Assembly: GCA_029204225.1 (NCBI GenBank)
Contig: CM055102.1
Location: 44,291,984-44,355,983, forward strand
Source of the DNA: Diphasiastrum complanatum
Lineage: Eukaryota; Streptophyta; Lycopodiopsida; Lycopodiales; Lycopodiaceae
Reading direction: 5' to 3'
Length of the DNA stretch: 64,000 nucleotides
The position numbers and the translations under genes were made by a program. This document shows, piece by piece, positions 11,196 to 23,013 of the stretch. The notes under the pieces are model-generated. The model made no database searches. It had not been told where the DNA came from and worked only from the letters and a program-made list of their open reading frames with translations. Within the stretch, counting starts at the first letter, position 1, and each line of letters opens with the position of its first letter.

Positions 11196-13386
11196 TGTCC
11201 TCACGCTCCAAGGAGTACCACCAGAGAACACGCAAGTACCAAAAGTACAGAGATCTAACCTGATGGCATGACGTCAGCTGATACTCCCTAGGTCGTGGCT
11301 AAACTGCCACTCTTGTAATTCGCTGGTTAGTTGTAGATGGTTAATCACTCTAATCTTAGATTTGCATAGAGAGACTGTACTTATTGAATAATACTTGACA
11401 TATATCAATAGGATACACACTGTGTAACCAAGCAAGAAAAGAAGAACAAGAAATAGTCTGATGCTAGTAAGCAATCAAGACGAACAAAGACAGAAGCTCC
11501 GTCTGCGTGCGAGAAGACAATTTTGTCTAGGATCAGAAGATCCAATTGTCCGTTAGTAAAGCAAGACTACTACTCGTGAGAGAACCGTGCTTCTCTCACG
11601 CCAACACACTGCGTGGATTCGCATGCATTGCCCTGAAGAAATCAAAGAAAACCAATATAGATTACTTTCTATTTGTATCTGATTGTCGAATGTTTATGCT
11701 GTTTATTTTAATATGTTTGAGCTTTCATGTTCCCATTGAATTCTGCACCTTGGTTGAAATGAAGTCGAATGCTATATTAATTTTATGAACATAGATAAGT
11801 AGTACCTGACTACCCTCTGGAGGATTGTAGGAGTGTTTCAGCTGGCAGTGCCCAGCAAACGCGTCTGAACTCCATCCGAATCTCGAATGTTTTCTTCTCA
11901 CGATTCTGACTCGCTTTCTCATCACATAAATTGACAAAACAAGAATCAAGAACTAATCTACAGCATTTTAGGAGTCCAAGAATCAATAAACCAACCAGCC
12001 TTTTGATTCTTGGACACCCCAAGAACATCAAGAACTGGAATGTCAGAGATATGCAAGATTTACACCACAGATCCAGCCTATGTAGTTTACCTGAATGCTG
12101 GTTCCTACATTAATCCACAAACAAGGAAAGAAACTAATCTACTCTACGAAAGCAGCAAATCTAATCCACTCTACAGTCCACAACCACACACAAAGGGAAG
12201 GAAGGGCAAGATCATGAATGCATCACTCAAAAAACAAGCATGATCAAGGAGCTCAATGGATGCACCAAACTCGTAAAGGCTCTTCTCATTTCAGCATGGA
12301 GTTGATACAATTCACAAAAAACTCCTCTAAACAAAGAGGGAATCTCTTTAATAAGCAAGAGAGCTTCTTAGGTGGATCCTAGTGGAATTTCCACATTTCA
12401 CAAATTACAAGTGGAATAGTGACTCACTCTACCTTCTTTAAGAGGAGTCTACTTGCATTTATTACATTTGCCTAGAAATACTAGTTCTTACATGGTCATT
12501 CCATCTTTCGAGATTCACCATGAGGCTTACACAGTTCTTACTTGTCATTACTCTCAGTCTTCATTAGTCTCGTATTCTCAAAGACCTCCTCGGTCTAAGG
12601 TGAGAGGTGCTCTTGGGTTGCTCTATCCGAGTATCTTGGGAATTCGACAGAATCAGCCAACATCATCCCACTCCTAATGTGTTATCGGACCCACTGCAAC
12701 TCATATTGGACGATGTCGCTCAGCTTTGCATTGGCATCTTCGATCGTCACTAGGAAAAGCTTACATAAAACCAAGTGCTTATTGTCGCCAGTCTTTATCA
12801 CAAAACCTGTTTTTCATGAATTGTCGCAGTTTAACCAGAATGTCTTATTGCTGCAATTGGTTGACATTCTCAAATTTGGAGAGCTCTCATCAATTTCACA
12901 ACTTGTATGCTCGAGTGCTTTCCATGTGTTTCTTTGTTTTGTCACTCGTATTTGCCATTGACAGTTTTATCTTTGGTTTCTTGGCAGATTCTATCTTCTG
13001 GGAGGTCTGTATCCTCCATTTGCCTCTGGGTGTTTTCGTGGTTATTCTCTCAGTTGAAGTTCCAGTCTCAAGGAAAACTTTTGATCTGCAGGTTGCACAA
13101 ACTTTGGTTATCAGTCTCAAGGGGATGGACTCATCATCAATAAATTGGTGGTAGGAACAGATTTGGATGGACAATTTGATAACATAAAGGAAACATGATG
13201 AAGGCTTGGTGGAAGTGTGAGAGTATTGATAGTTCTACAGTTGCAGCCTTGGACCCTTGCAATGCCGAGCTTTGACCACCACTTGCTAGGTGAGGAGCTC
13301 ACTTTATTTGCAGGTTCACGTTGTCTTTATCTTTCTTTTTTCTGCAGCTCTTTCTTTTGATCCGTTAAGTTTGGATCTCTTTGGGC
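11196..13386. other. unassigned insert, no gene recognised
   Basis: This block is absent from the other SmD2 units. It has scattered open frames of up to 142 codons (for example 12726-13154) without any domain I recognise. No second LTR, poly-purine tract or transposase motif is visible. It is probably retrotransposon LTR or internal sequence of a family I cannot place. Confidence 0.35.
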
Positions 13387-14098
13387 TTCATAAGAGAGGA
13401 TTCAACTATCATTACTCTTTTGATCAAGGTTGATCTGACTCATTTGTTGCTTGAGTTTTGTCTTTTCCTTCTCAGCTTCTTCGATCTTCCTCTTTAGTTC
13501 TTCTAGCTGTTTTGCCTGCTTCTCGGGTCTTCGTTTGACTGATCAACCATTGTAGGTGGCAATTGGTCTCCGAAAGACATTTGCAATGATCTTTCAACTG
13601 CTTCGGTAGGACTATAAAAAAATAGGGATTTCTCAAAAGAAATATAAACTGATGATAAACAAACAGATGGAAGGAAGGGTGGTAGTGACAACGGTAGATG
13701 GTTTGGGCAATAGGCATGAGAATGAATGCAGATGTGTGACGAGAGAGTGGTTGAAGAAGGAGACTGATTTCCCAATGCTTTTGTTTCCCTTTCTGAAGGA
13801 TCTTCATCGTGACTGGGGTACTTCTTCTGATTGAGTCTTTTTGGATTACCCATCTGCCTTCTTTAGTCTTGTCTTTTTCATGTTTGACTTGTGACCTTGG
13901 TTGTCGATCTTGCTGATGTTGTTGCTGGTAATGTGGCTGATCTAGTGGATCCAAGTAGATCCACTCTCTTCTCCCCCCAAAAAAAAAAATCTATTGGTGG
14001 GGATGTTGTTGCTGGTAACTGTTCATGTTCAAGATTGGAGCGGCGTGTGGAACACGCAGTTGAAAACATGGTGAACATGCGACTGGACTAAAGATTGA
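13387..14098 (-). repeat. gag-like repeat, copy 2 (inverted)
   Basis: Read on the minus strand this matches 3480-4140. The longest frame (13472-13954) encodes the Gln-rich QQQHQQDRQPRSQ stretch. Near its 3' end another frame encodes a Lys/Glu-rich coiled coil (EKQAKQLEELKRKIEEAEK). The two halves sit in different frames, so it is broken. It resembles the C-terminal Gag of an LTR element, but I cannot prove this. Confidence 0.45.
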
Positions 14099-15617
14099 AC
14101 ATGCGATTTGCGGTGGGGTGCGGGTGACTGCGAGCAGTGGTGGAGGCGTTGTGATTACGGTCTCGACAGTTGTATGTGGTGTTAATGTTTGAATGCGGTT
14201 TCGATGGGTGGACACGGTTTCAACGGGTGATTGCGGTGGAACGAGTGCATGCGGTTGTTACGTTTATGTCAAGTGACGGATGTGTTGTTGTGATGTGGCT
14301 ACTGGCGGTGGTTGCGGTCTGGAGCGGTGTCGGTTGGAATCTGTTGCAAGGATGGCAAATGGAGATGGGTGTAGGTGAATGCAGTGGTCGTGTGTGTTGG
14401 GATGGTATTGGGATGGATGTAAGGAGAAATGGAGATGGAGAGATGTGAATGTGGGTGTTACGTTTGTTGTGGTTTGAAGACCCTCAGGTTGGAGGTGACT
14501 GAGGCCGCTACGGCTGAATGGTGGATTTGGTTGAATGTGTGTGAGCGTTGGAACGTGGTGATGTGGTTTCTACGGTGTGAGAATGGAGACAATTGGATTG
14601 CGGTGGGTGGCGATGTTTTGCAGTCTGCTGGATTGGAATTAGTTGTGGTTAGTTACGGGCTGGTTGATTGTTGGTCACGTGGGATTTGGTGCAGTGATGG
14701 TGGTTAATTAGGATCTACAGGGCAAGGTAGTCAGGATGGATTAATGTGTGCGTGGTTTGAATTTCTCTGGTTGTAGGGGAAAGAGACTGCTACGGTTGAA
14801 GATCAGATGGCTTGCGGTTTCCACGGTGTGAGAATAAAGACGAGGTGATTGTGGAGTTGTGCGGTGGGTTATGGTGGATGTGGTCATTATGGCAGATGTG
14901 GTGATTATGATATACAGGGCGGTTGTGGCGATTGCGGTTTCAACAGCTGGGTGCGGTTTCAACGGCGATATGCAAATGTGGGTAGAGGGTGGTCTCTTGG
15001 CTGTTGAAGGTGGTCGAGGGTCGTCATAGGGTCGTCTGATTGCGGTCTGTTGCGACTGTGGAGGAATCGGTTGTAATGAGGGGGTTAAGGGTGGATGCAT
15101 GTAGTGTTTGTGTTCGGTTGCGATGGTGTAGAGGAGTGACTATGTTGTGATTAGATGTGGATGATTAGGTGATGTGGAGTGCAGCCAATTGCGGTTGAAG
15201 GTGAAAGGGGTGTGAATGCGGTGGGTTGCGAATGAAGGATGAATGGCGTTGGGTGTTTGTGAATGCAGACCAATGCGATGTGTTTGCGAGTTAGGCGGGG
15301 TAGTTAGCAGATTGGTGTTTTGCGATGCAATGTGGTCAGTTGTGGTGTAGTGCGGGTAGTATGGGTGTATGTGTTCTTGTTTGCGACTGCTAATGAAGGC
15401 AGTATGTTTGCGGTCTAATGTGGATGTGGGTAGGTGTGTGATTAGTACAGGCGGAGAGGCGTGGGAGATGAATAGGGGCAGAGTGCATAAGATGCAAACG
15501 GAGATTGACGGAGTCAGATGCAAACGAAGGTAGAAGGTGGTGGATGCAAAGAAAATGCGTAGTAATTTGTTATGGTCTAGCGTGGATGTCGTCTAGCTAA
15601 AGTGTGAGAGATCCCTT

Positions 15618-15905
15618 CAGTCGAGATCTGACGATAGGCTCTGGCTCCGGTCAAGATTTTAACAGTTGGTCATCGGTTGAGAGGTGACTTAGGTCGTCTG
15701 TTGATATCTGACTGAGGCCGTCGGTTGAGATTCGATTGAGGCCGTCGGTTGAGATTTGACTAAGGCCGTCGGTTGAGATCTTACTGAGGCCGTCGGTTGA
15801 GATTTAACTGAAAATCGTCGGTTGAGATCTAACTGAAAATCGTCGGTCGAGATGTCACAGAGCACCGTCGGTCGCGATCTAAGAGCTAGGCTCTGGCTCC
15901 GGTTG
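15618..15905 (+). repeat. 24-25 bp minisatellite, array 1
   Basis: At least seven imperfect units of 24-25 bases share the core GTCGGTTGAGAT. Clear units include 'gaggccgtcggttgagattc' followed by four more bases, then the same core with small changes. Units drift toward 'gaaaatcgtcggt' at the right end. Confidence 0.8.
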
Positions 15906-16439
15906 AGATTTTAGCTTGAGGGAACGGAAGGAGCGTGAAGGTCTGGCAGAGAGGAAGAGAGGTATGGTTGTAAGCGGTCGTGATGGGATGGCATGCGATT
16001 GCGATGATGTGGGGATGCTATAATGTCGATGTGTTGTTGTGGCGATGGAATGGGGGCGCAATGGTATGTGGGTGCGATTGGTTTGCGGTCTGTGGCGATT
16101 GTGGTGGTAGTGCGGTCAGCTGCTGTGTCAGCGGTTGAGTGTATTTCAGTGGTTGATTACGGTGTCAGCAACTGATTGTGGGTGAATGGGAAGCGGGGCT
16201 GTTGGCGATTGTATGTCGTGAAATGCAGGGTATTTCGTTATGCGGATGTGTGCGGTGTTTGCGATGTGTGGAGGTTGCGATGGTATGCTGTTGTAGGGTG
16301 ATTGCAAGGGTTCGATGAAATGCAATGGTTGCGAAGTGATACGGTGTGAGGGCAGCTATTGCGATGGAGTGCATAAGGTATGTTGAATGAGACGGTATGC
16401 GGTCAAATGCGGACGTGACGAAGTCCTTCTATGCAGAAG

Positions 16440-16765
16440 CAGATCCCTTCGGTTGAGACTTGAACAAAGTCCGTCGGTTGAGATTTCAGAGATCACGCCG
16501 GTTGAGAATTGACAAAGGCCTCTGGTTGAACTTTGACACAAGCCTCCGGTTGAGATGGGAGGCAGTGCATCGGTTGAGATCGTACAGATTGGCTCCGGTT
16601 GAGATGGAAATTGGTGTGTGTCAGTTGAGATCTGATAGATTACTCCGGTTGAGATGGGAGTCAGTGCATCAGTTGAGATCTGAATGGGCACTCTGATTGA
16701 GATGTAAGTTGGTGCTTCGGTTGAAATTTTGGTTGGGCTCCGGTTGAGATTTGAAGCGTGAGAAA
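16440..16765 (+). repeat. GGTTGAGAT minisatellite, array 2
   Basis: The core CGGTTGAGAT recurs roughly every 25-35 bases with variable linkers such as 'ctccggttgagatggga'. It is related to the array at 15618-15905 but more diverged and less regular. A 167-codon minus-strand frame (16356-16859) is produced by the repeats and is not called as a gene. Confidence 0.75.
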
Positions 16766-17010
16766 ACTGGATCGGAAGCTTGGATAGAAGGGAATCCAGG
16801 TCTGCTTGGGCATTTGGTAACAATGGATTTCCGTGTCTATCAGCCCGTGGTTTGGGCAATGATGCAGCCAGTTATGTGGCACTGGCTAGTTTGTAGAAAC
16901 TGAGTGGTGGTGAAAGATGGGGAGTTTGTGTGCAGGGATCTGAACGTGGACAATGTTGTGGTTCTTCTGTATGTAGAATGCGGTGGAGTTCGAGTAGCAA
17001 CGGTGTCAAA

Positions 17011-17522
17011 TGTTGACAGATTCTACACTCTAGAATATGTTTACTAGTTCTTTCTTGTTTCTTGTTTACAAGAACTGTTTTCTGCCTGTTTAGAGGCTTG
17101 TTGGCATTTTTTTGAATGTTAGCTTCTTAATTCAATGCCAAAACCAGACAGAAGAGACTGATATCGATGTAGTAAATGTCCTTGTCCTTCCTGCCAGAGG
17201 ATTACTCAAGATCGTCTCTCTTGAATGCACTTCCATTCTACATAGATGCAAGCTTTTATATGGTCCGATCTTGGTACAAGTTGTTATGTTTTGCAATCAC
17301 CGAAAACTGCTAGGTGTCGATCAACACAAGAGAACGAAGGGTAACTGAGATTTCCTCTCCTTGTATACCAGCAAGGTAGGAGTATCCATGCCCAGCACAT
17401 ATCCCTGATTATCACAAGTGGCATGCATGTAGCCCATGAGTCAATGCTCAAGTCAATAGGCCCAGTCCAACATCCAGTTTTGAGTTAGGTGTGGGACCCA
17501 AGGGGTTGGGTGGTCTCTAACA
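17011..17522 (-). repeat. chromovirus LTR, complete copy
   Basis: On the minus strand it starts TGTTAGAGACCACCC at 17522 and ends CTGTCAACA at 17011, giving the usual TG…CA ends over 512 bases. A purine-rich tract (aaggggcagggaa) sits immediately before the start, as expected for a 3' LTR. Copies at 25583-25938 and 39448-39928 share its first part but lack the last 230 or so bases, being fused to SmD2 3' flank instead. Confidence 0.7.
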
Positions 17523-17529
17523 TTCCCTG

Positions 17530-17840
17530 CCCCTTAAAAAGGAATTTTGTTTTAAGGAAGGGAATATGGGAATCTCGAACTAAGGTCTTGCTCCTTTTCC
17601 CAAGTGTCCTTGTTGTTAGAACTTCCAACGAACCAAGTACTCAGTCACCTCCCGGTTTCTGGGCCCACGTTGACCTACATCAAGATTGGCATATGCTTCT
17701 TAAGTACAAAGGTTGACAGATCTTCTAACTGAACTAGCTCATCCGCTTGAATCAAACCATCATTTTCTCCAAGTATAGTTTCATGTCCAATTCGAATCGG
17801 CCCGATTCTCAAATAGATTCGAACCGCCCATTTGGAAACC
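17530..17840 (-). pseudogene. chromovirus integrase C-terminus, copy 1
   Basis: The minus strand encodes the end of a gypsy integrase, with RIGPIRIGHETIL, then a broken chromodomain ending NNKDTWEKEQDL. Stops and frameshifts interrupt it; the copy at 25966-26232 is open throughout. It lies directly upstream of the poly-purine tract and LTR in the element's own direction, so these are parts of one 3' end. Confidence 0.65.
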
Positions 17841-17904
17841 GAATTTGCCGAATCGGATAAGTTTCAAACTTTTTTGCTTTTAGGATATCTAGGCATGAAT
17901 TTTA

Positions 17905-19890
17905 GGATGTATATTCTAGAATTAGGTTGTCAAGCATTTATGATCTAAGTAATGTTTCATGATTCATGTTTGATTCGTTTAGTAACCTCAGGTTCAAAGT
18001 TCAAATTGATTCGAATCGCCAATTAGTGCATTCAACATTGTGGACAGTGGATTTGATTGAGACTCCAGAGTCCAGTCCAAACTCCATAGATCATAGTAAA
18101 TACTTTTGTCTACATTCATGATTCAACATTGTACATGTAACATTAACTACATTCAAGACTCAGGGAAGACTTCCTATCACCTAAACTCTCTCTCATCATT
18201 CACACTCTCTCCCTTGCACACTCGTTCTCCCCTATCTAGTATCAATCATGACCCTAAACCCTCAAGATATTGTTATGTTATGTTTACCAATAATTTGACC
18301 AAAAGAATCGAGCTAAAATTGGTTTCTAAATATACAATTTCAATGTTATTTTGTCTTCCAATGACAAGGATTGAATGGCAAGGAACTTATTGCAGTTAGC
18401 TAACAATATCTTGCTCCAGTCATTAGAAAGGGGCATGAATCACTATTCATAGATAGGCCTTAAAATTGGCCATAATAGTAACAATGAATTTTCTACCATT
18501 TTTTCACATACGTCAAGATTTTATCATGTATTTCATTTTCAATCTCTTTTCAAGAGGTGCGACCACAAATCAGAGATATTTTTATATTGCTATATCAAGA
18601 GCTTGTTTTGTAGTAATGATAATGGCTAGTGTATTTTATGTATGTAGTGACATATGTTGTTCTCTCTACTTTGAAAATTGCTTGTTGAACCACATTGATG
18701 GCAGGTCATTTATGACATGAGATATATGGTATTGAAAGAAGCTATGTGATGCAGGCAATTATCATTCGGTTGACACCCATTTTCTGAAATCTTCTCAAGC
18801 CAAATATAACATGATCTTTTATACATTTTTCAAATACAATCAATTTCAAATTTCAACATTCTAGTCATAAAAATTACTCTTAAACAAACCAAATGTGTAA
18901 TTATAAAAAGTTTGTAACAAATAAGTTAATCTCAGAATTAACAAATTGGTTAAATTACTTAAAATCGTAACTGTTTTTCTTATATTCAAGTTCAAAGTTT
19001 GAAAATTTGATATTATTTTGATTTTTTTTTAAATCATTAAGTTGTTCACATTGGAATTTATTTAATAAGATCAAATTTGAAAAAGAAAAATGATAGCTTA
19101 TATTTTTCATATTTGTAAATTATAACAAAATAAGAAATTTTTTGATTTTTTCAAAATATTGGCATTTTCTCAATAAAATTACAACTTTTTAATAAAATGG
19201 GTGTCTAGGTCGTTTCTCTTTTTTTTTTAGTCATTGTGTTTATAGCATGAGTGAAGTTTTTAAATCTTATCATAGATTTTCTAATCTCAATATATATTAT
19301 GTATTTTGACAAAAACAAGTTTGTAATCTTTTAAATACCCCTTTTCAAAATCATATTCAGTTGTAAGGAATGTGCATGAGTGGGGTTGTTTGCATACCTC
19401 ATCATAGCAAGGATAACCCTTATTATAATATGTTCTAACATTTAGATTAGTGAGTGGATCTTCAATGAACTCAAGGTGAATTGTGATACTTGAGATCGCT
19501 CCAAACTCAATGTAATCTATTTGAAATGTAAGGGTCAATATAGACAGTTTTTAACAGATTCAACAAAAAAGTGCAAACCACAAAGATTTGAAAAATTGCA
19601 CAAGATTTTCAAAAGCTTTTTTGCAACAAGAACTAAAATTTCTATTTTTGATTTGCTAATAGATTGTAGGGTTGCTTCAAAGATATCTTTTTTTTTTACG
19701 TCAATGCAATCAACATATTTCAAAGAATTTCTTTCATTCTCTTTTTTCTTTTTCAAAAGCTTGTTAAGTTTAGAATTTATTACTTGTCCAATAAATGGAG
19801 AACATATCACAATCTATTAAGAAAACCATGTCGACCAAGCCACCTAGTAATAATGACCTGTGTTAACTTCAAGACATCGTTGGCCATTTT
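17905..19890 (+). repeat. dispersed repeat block A, plus copy
   Basis: This copy is the reverse complement of 4195-6225 and shares its left half with 40290-41335. It starts close to the truncated chromovirus integrase fragment, as does the third copy. No coding domain is recognised; the short frames at 18106-18399 and 18466-18720 recur in all copies with the rest of the DNA. Confidence 0.7.
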
Positions 19891-20109
19891 TATTTCTAAT
19901 AATCGTACTGTGTTTGCCCTTTGCAATCAATCTAAAATAAGAATAAAGTTGAATTAACTAGTGCATCAAGAATATACTAGTTTAGAAACTGGATCACACC
20001 TATGTGCAAAACAATGAATACTTAATAGAAAATAACATGTTACAACACAATGAATACTTGATAGAATTATAACATGTTGCTTTTAGGCTGGTTGCATTTC
20101 CAGATATTG

Positions 20110-20620
20110 AACCTATCACAACTCATGTCTCATCCGACCCAAGCCCAAAAAAATTTCTAATGTTGAGATTTAATATACTAATGATACTAATTATTGCATC
20201 ATATAGAGATTTGACATTTCGAAGCAAATCGAGAGGCAATTTCTTCAAGGCAAGGGATATCGCATTTGTGAGCTTATTGAGGTTTGTTATGGACTCAAGA
20301 AGGCTGAATTTAATAAGTTTGATACTCATCTTCACCTACTCTACTTCATGTTGGATGGAAAGTTTGGAATCTATCTTTTGATTTATGATGGTGACATTGT
20401 TTTCACTAACCTTTGTGAAAATTCGAGATCAAGCATTGATGAGATCTTATTGGATCAAGATCATATGTTTGAGAGTGGGTATTTTCAAAGGTTCTGGTCT
20501 GAAGATATCCATATCTTTGATATCTTTGATGATCAAGAGAAAGGTAAGCAAGTGGGAAGTGACGCACTTTGCTTTATTCACATGTTTTGGAGAATCTTCT
20601 TGTGTAGATGATGCTACCCA
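20110..20620 (+). pseudogene. copia reverse transcriptase remnant, copy 1
   Basis: The translation follows the copia reverse transcriptase layout. GKGYRICELIEVCYGLKKAE corresponds to the segment normally ending in YGLKQAP. DGKFGIYLLIYDGDIVF corresponds to the strand bearing the catalytic YVDD, here YDGD, so the active site is lost. Frames are broken by stops. A close copy is at 41336-41700. The match is partial, so the family assignment is moderate. Confidence 0.5.
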
Positions 20621-21147
20621 AATGGATATTGGTTCTCATGCTATAAAATCAAGTAATGGATTTGGAAAAGAGGCCTTAGTCAATGGCTTTGATGGTCAAG
20701 TGGAAGATCAAGAGGTTGGTCGCAAATGGCTTCAACAACACAAAAGGAAAAGTGGCAATTTGGAGCTAGTCAAGAGCATCAAATGAGGGGCATTTAGCAA
20801 AGATGTTTTGGATCTATTTTTTTAGGTGTTTAAAGACTCAAGTAAGGTCAAAGGAACAACAAGCAAGTGTTGTTCAAGTTTACTTTACTTCTTCTATCTC
20901 ATGTTTGAGCTATTTCATGTGAATGTGTGCAAATTGTCAAGATATGGTAAAACTAGCTATATTTGTTTGCATCATTTTGATGATGGAGTTATACTAGCAT
21001 TCTTGGCTGATTTTGCTGATGGAAATGAAGCTAATGGATCATTATATCACTCATCCATGCCTAAATTCTCAAGTGTTGAGCTACTTGGTGCCAATACTTG
21101 GAGATTGTCAATTTTTGGTGAATTCATGGTTCTTTAAACAAAGAAAT
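20621..21147 (+). other. repeat downstream of copia remnant
   Basis: This sequence recurs at about 41701-42300. A frame at 20826-21137 is shared, with changes, by the copy. I see no known domain. It may be the 3' untranslated and LTR portion of the same copia-derived repeat. Confidence 0.35.
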
Positions 21148-21228
21148 CAAATACAAATAAAAAATGTTGTAAGTCATTCATTCACATCAAGCATCCACAT
21201 GAGACATGATGAGGGGTCAAAATGAGGA

Positions 21229-21253
21229 CCCCCCCCCCCCCCCCCCCCCCCCG

Positions 21254-21285
<32 letters not shown>
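21229..21285 (+). repeat. poly-C tract joined to (CA)n
   Basis: About 24 C residues, interrupted once by G at 21253, are followed by about 14 CA dinucleotides. At the matching place in unit 1 (near 8541-8550) there are only 8-9 C residues and no CA run. Confidence 0.9.
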
Positions 21286-21286
<1 letters not shown>

Positions 21287-21289
21287 GAA

Positions 21290-22200
21290 AATCTCTACTT
21301 ATGCAAGATCAATTGGCAAGAGCCAATTACATATACATCTTTGAGTGTTCTCAAGCACTTTTTTTAAAAAGCTTGGGGTAATCATTAAAAGTGAACAAAA
21401 TCATATAGGATTGCAAAGGCAATCTTTCCTTGATCCAAATTCGAAAAATATCAAAGCTAGACTTTCTGAACATGGAAACATAATCATTGGTTTTGCATGC
21501 ATGCAAAGGTAAAGGACTCAAGAATAGTGACATGCAAAGAGAAAGGAATGGAGATCTTATGCATGCAATTGTTTTATCATGAGGAAAGCAGACATGCAAA
21601 GTTTAAGAAGTGGAAAATGCATGCGTGCAACTAGTTTTGTGATTCTTGGTCCAAAAATGGAAGTTTCTTGATCATGCAAGCTTGGGAATGGATCTAAACT
21701 GATAGTAGTTTCTCCTTGAGCCATAGCTCCAAAATCACCTTCTCCAAGCACGTACACATACAAGCAAACAAAAGACAAGCAAAATATTCATTAATTGGAA
21801 TTAGGGGATAGTGGGAGGGCACACTACTTCTTTTATAGGGAGTTTGGAGGCTTGGCAAAGGTGGTGATGTGTCAAATTGAAGTGTGTGAGGTGTGGAGGA
21901 GACTTATAGTGGAATAAGGGTAAGTGGAGTGAAAGAATGATGTGTAAAGGTGGGGGAAGGTTGCATGGGAGTTAGAATTTGTCAAGTGAGAGGGGAGGAA
22001 GGGGCCTTACCTATGTGTCCATAAGCCCTTAAGCCATGTGGAAAAGTAGGTAAGCTATTGTTGACATGCAAGGAAGGTAGTTGGCTCAACATTTAATGTT
22101 AGTCATGATATAGTTTAATTTTCTATGTTACAACTTGGGAATTCACCCAAGTGCAAACTTTCTAGGGAAGGGGGTCTAGGTTATGTCCATCTTATCTTGC
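21290..22200. other. segment present only in unit 2
   Basis: About 900 bases separate the (CA)n tract from the point where units 1 and 2 align again ('ataagaatcatcaattcc'). It is either an insertion here or a deletion in unit 1. No gene, terminal repeat or known motif is visible; 'catgcaa' phrases recur through it. Confidence 0.45.
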
Positions 22201-22510
22201 ATAAGAATCATCAATTCCTAGGCTCTTTTTTCTAGGGGTTCTCCATTCCCAATCATGGCAGAGAAGATCCAAAGAGGCGATCAATCCCTCTGCACGCTCA
22301 CTGAATTCTTTTGAGAAATCAAACTTATTAAATATGATATCATATCTTAGTTAAATCATTTGTGCAAAACAAAATGAATGGAAGATGGGATAGTCTTTAT
22401 TTCTAGGGCATTTTGCCTCTACAATTTACGGGAAAGGTCACTGTAAACTCCATTCTCATGTGTGTAGATATCATTGTTTTGGGATCAGATACATGCATGC
22501 TGTGGTGATG

Positions 22511-22550
22511 TAGCATGGTTGGTTCGACTTGTTTGTCTAGGTTCAATTCT
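22511..22550 (+). repeat. tRNA-like Pol III box pair (SINE-like), copy 2
   Basis: The A-box-like TAGCATGGTTGG and B-box-like GGTTCAATTCT match the pair at 8862-8901. Both lie in the duplicated flank upstream of SmD2. No tRNA cloverleaf can be drawn. Confidence 0.3.
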
Positions 22551-23013
22551 ATTCCTAGCCGAGAGTGTCGTGGGTGGATGCTTGGGCAAATACTCCCAGT
22601 TAAGATTTTTTTTTACATTGTTGTTTTGATACAAACAATACTCACCCATCCATATTGACGTTGGATTTGGGACATGCCCATGGGCCACCCGGGATTGGCA
22701 TGACAAGGGTAGGTTGTTGTGCCATTGCAGAGGATCAATCATTGGTTGCAGCTCACACTATCCACCATCTTCCAAGCTAGGTCGCCATGTACCAAGCAAT
22801 GGCAGGGCATCGTGAACCAAGTGGGGCTGGTTGGGAAGAGCTCATGAAGCTAAACATTGGGGGGTTGGCAACCTAGGCTACACAACCAACCATTGACGAT
22901 GGGAGGAATGATGGCCCCCATGATTTTTAGATTCGGGCCCTAAGCAAGCGTGGGAACAACGGGACTCTTCAACAATAACGCCCCGACAAGGGGGATACAA
23001 TGTTGTGCTTCAA

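Larger units (their letters stand above)
14099..16990 (+). repeat. G/T-rich strand-asymmetric block
   Basis: For almost 3 kb the plus strand is rich in 'gcggttgcgg', 'gtgggtg' and 'gatgtgg', and poor in C. The first 350 bases are the reverse complement of the window's left end. Open frames inside (14170-14448, 14429-14707, 14741-15100 minus, 15140-15523 minus, 16356-16859 minus) are low-complexity by-products. The block carries two minisatellite arrays. It probably represents one long, C-rich repeat family read on its minus strand. Confidence 0.6.

Noticed and set aside
15618-16765. CRISPR-like array
   Set aside because: Units are contiguous minisatellite repeats without unique spacers of constant length, in plant nuclear DNA.
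16356-16859. 167-codon frame with repeated ISTDALPPISTG-like units
   Set aside because: It is the minus-strand translation of the GGTTGAGAT minisatellite; repeats without stops make long frames by chance.
14099-16990. Telomeric or centromeric repeat
   Set aside because: The G-rich strand lacks TTTAGGG or TTAGGG units and has no regular higher-order period apart from the two minisatellites.
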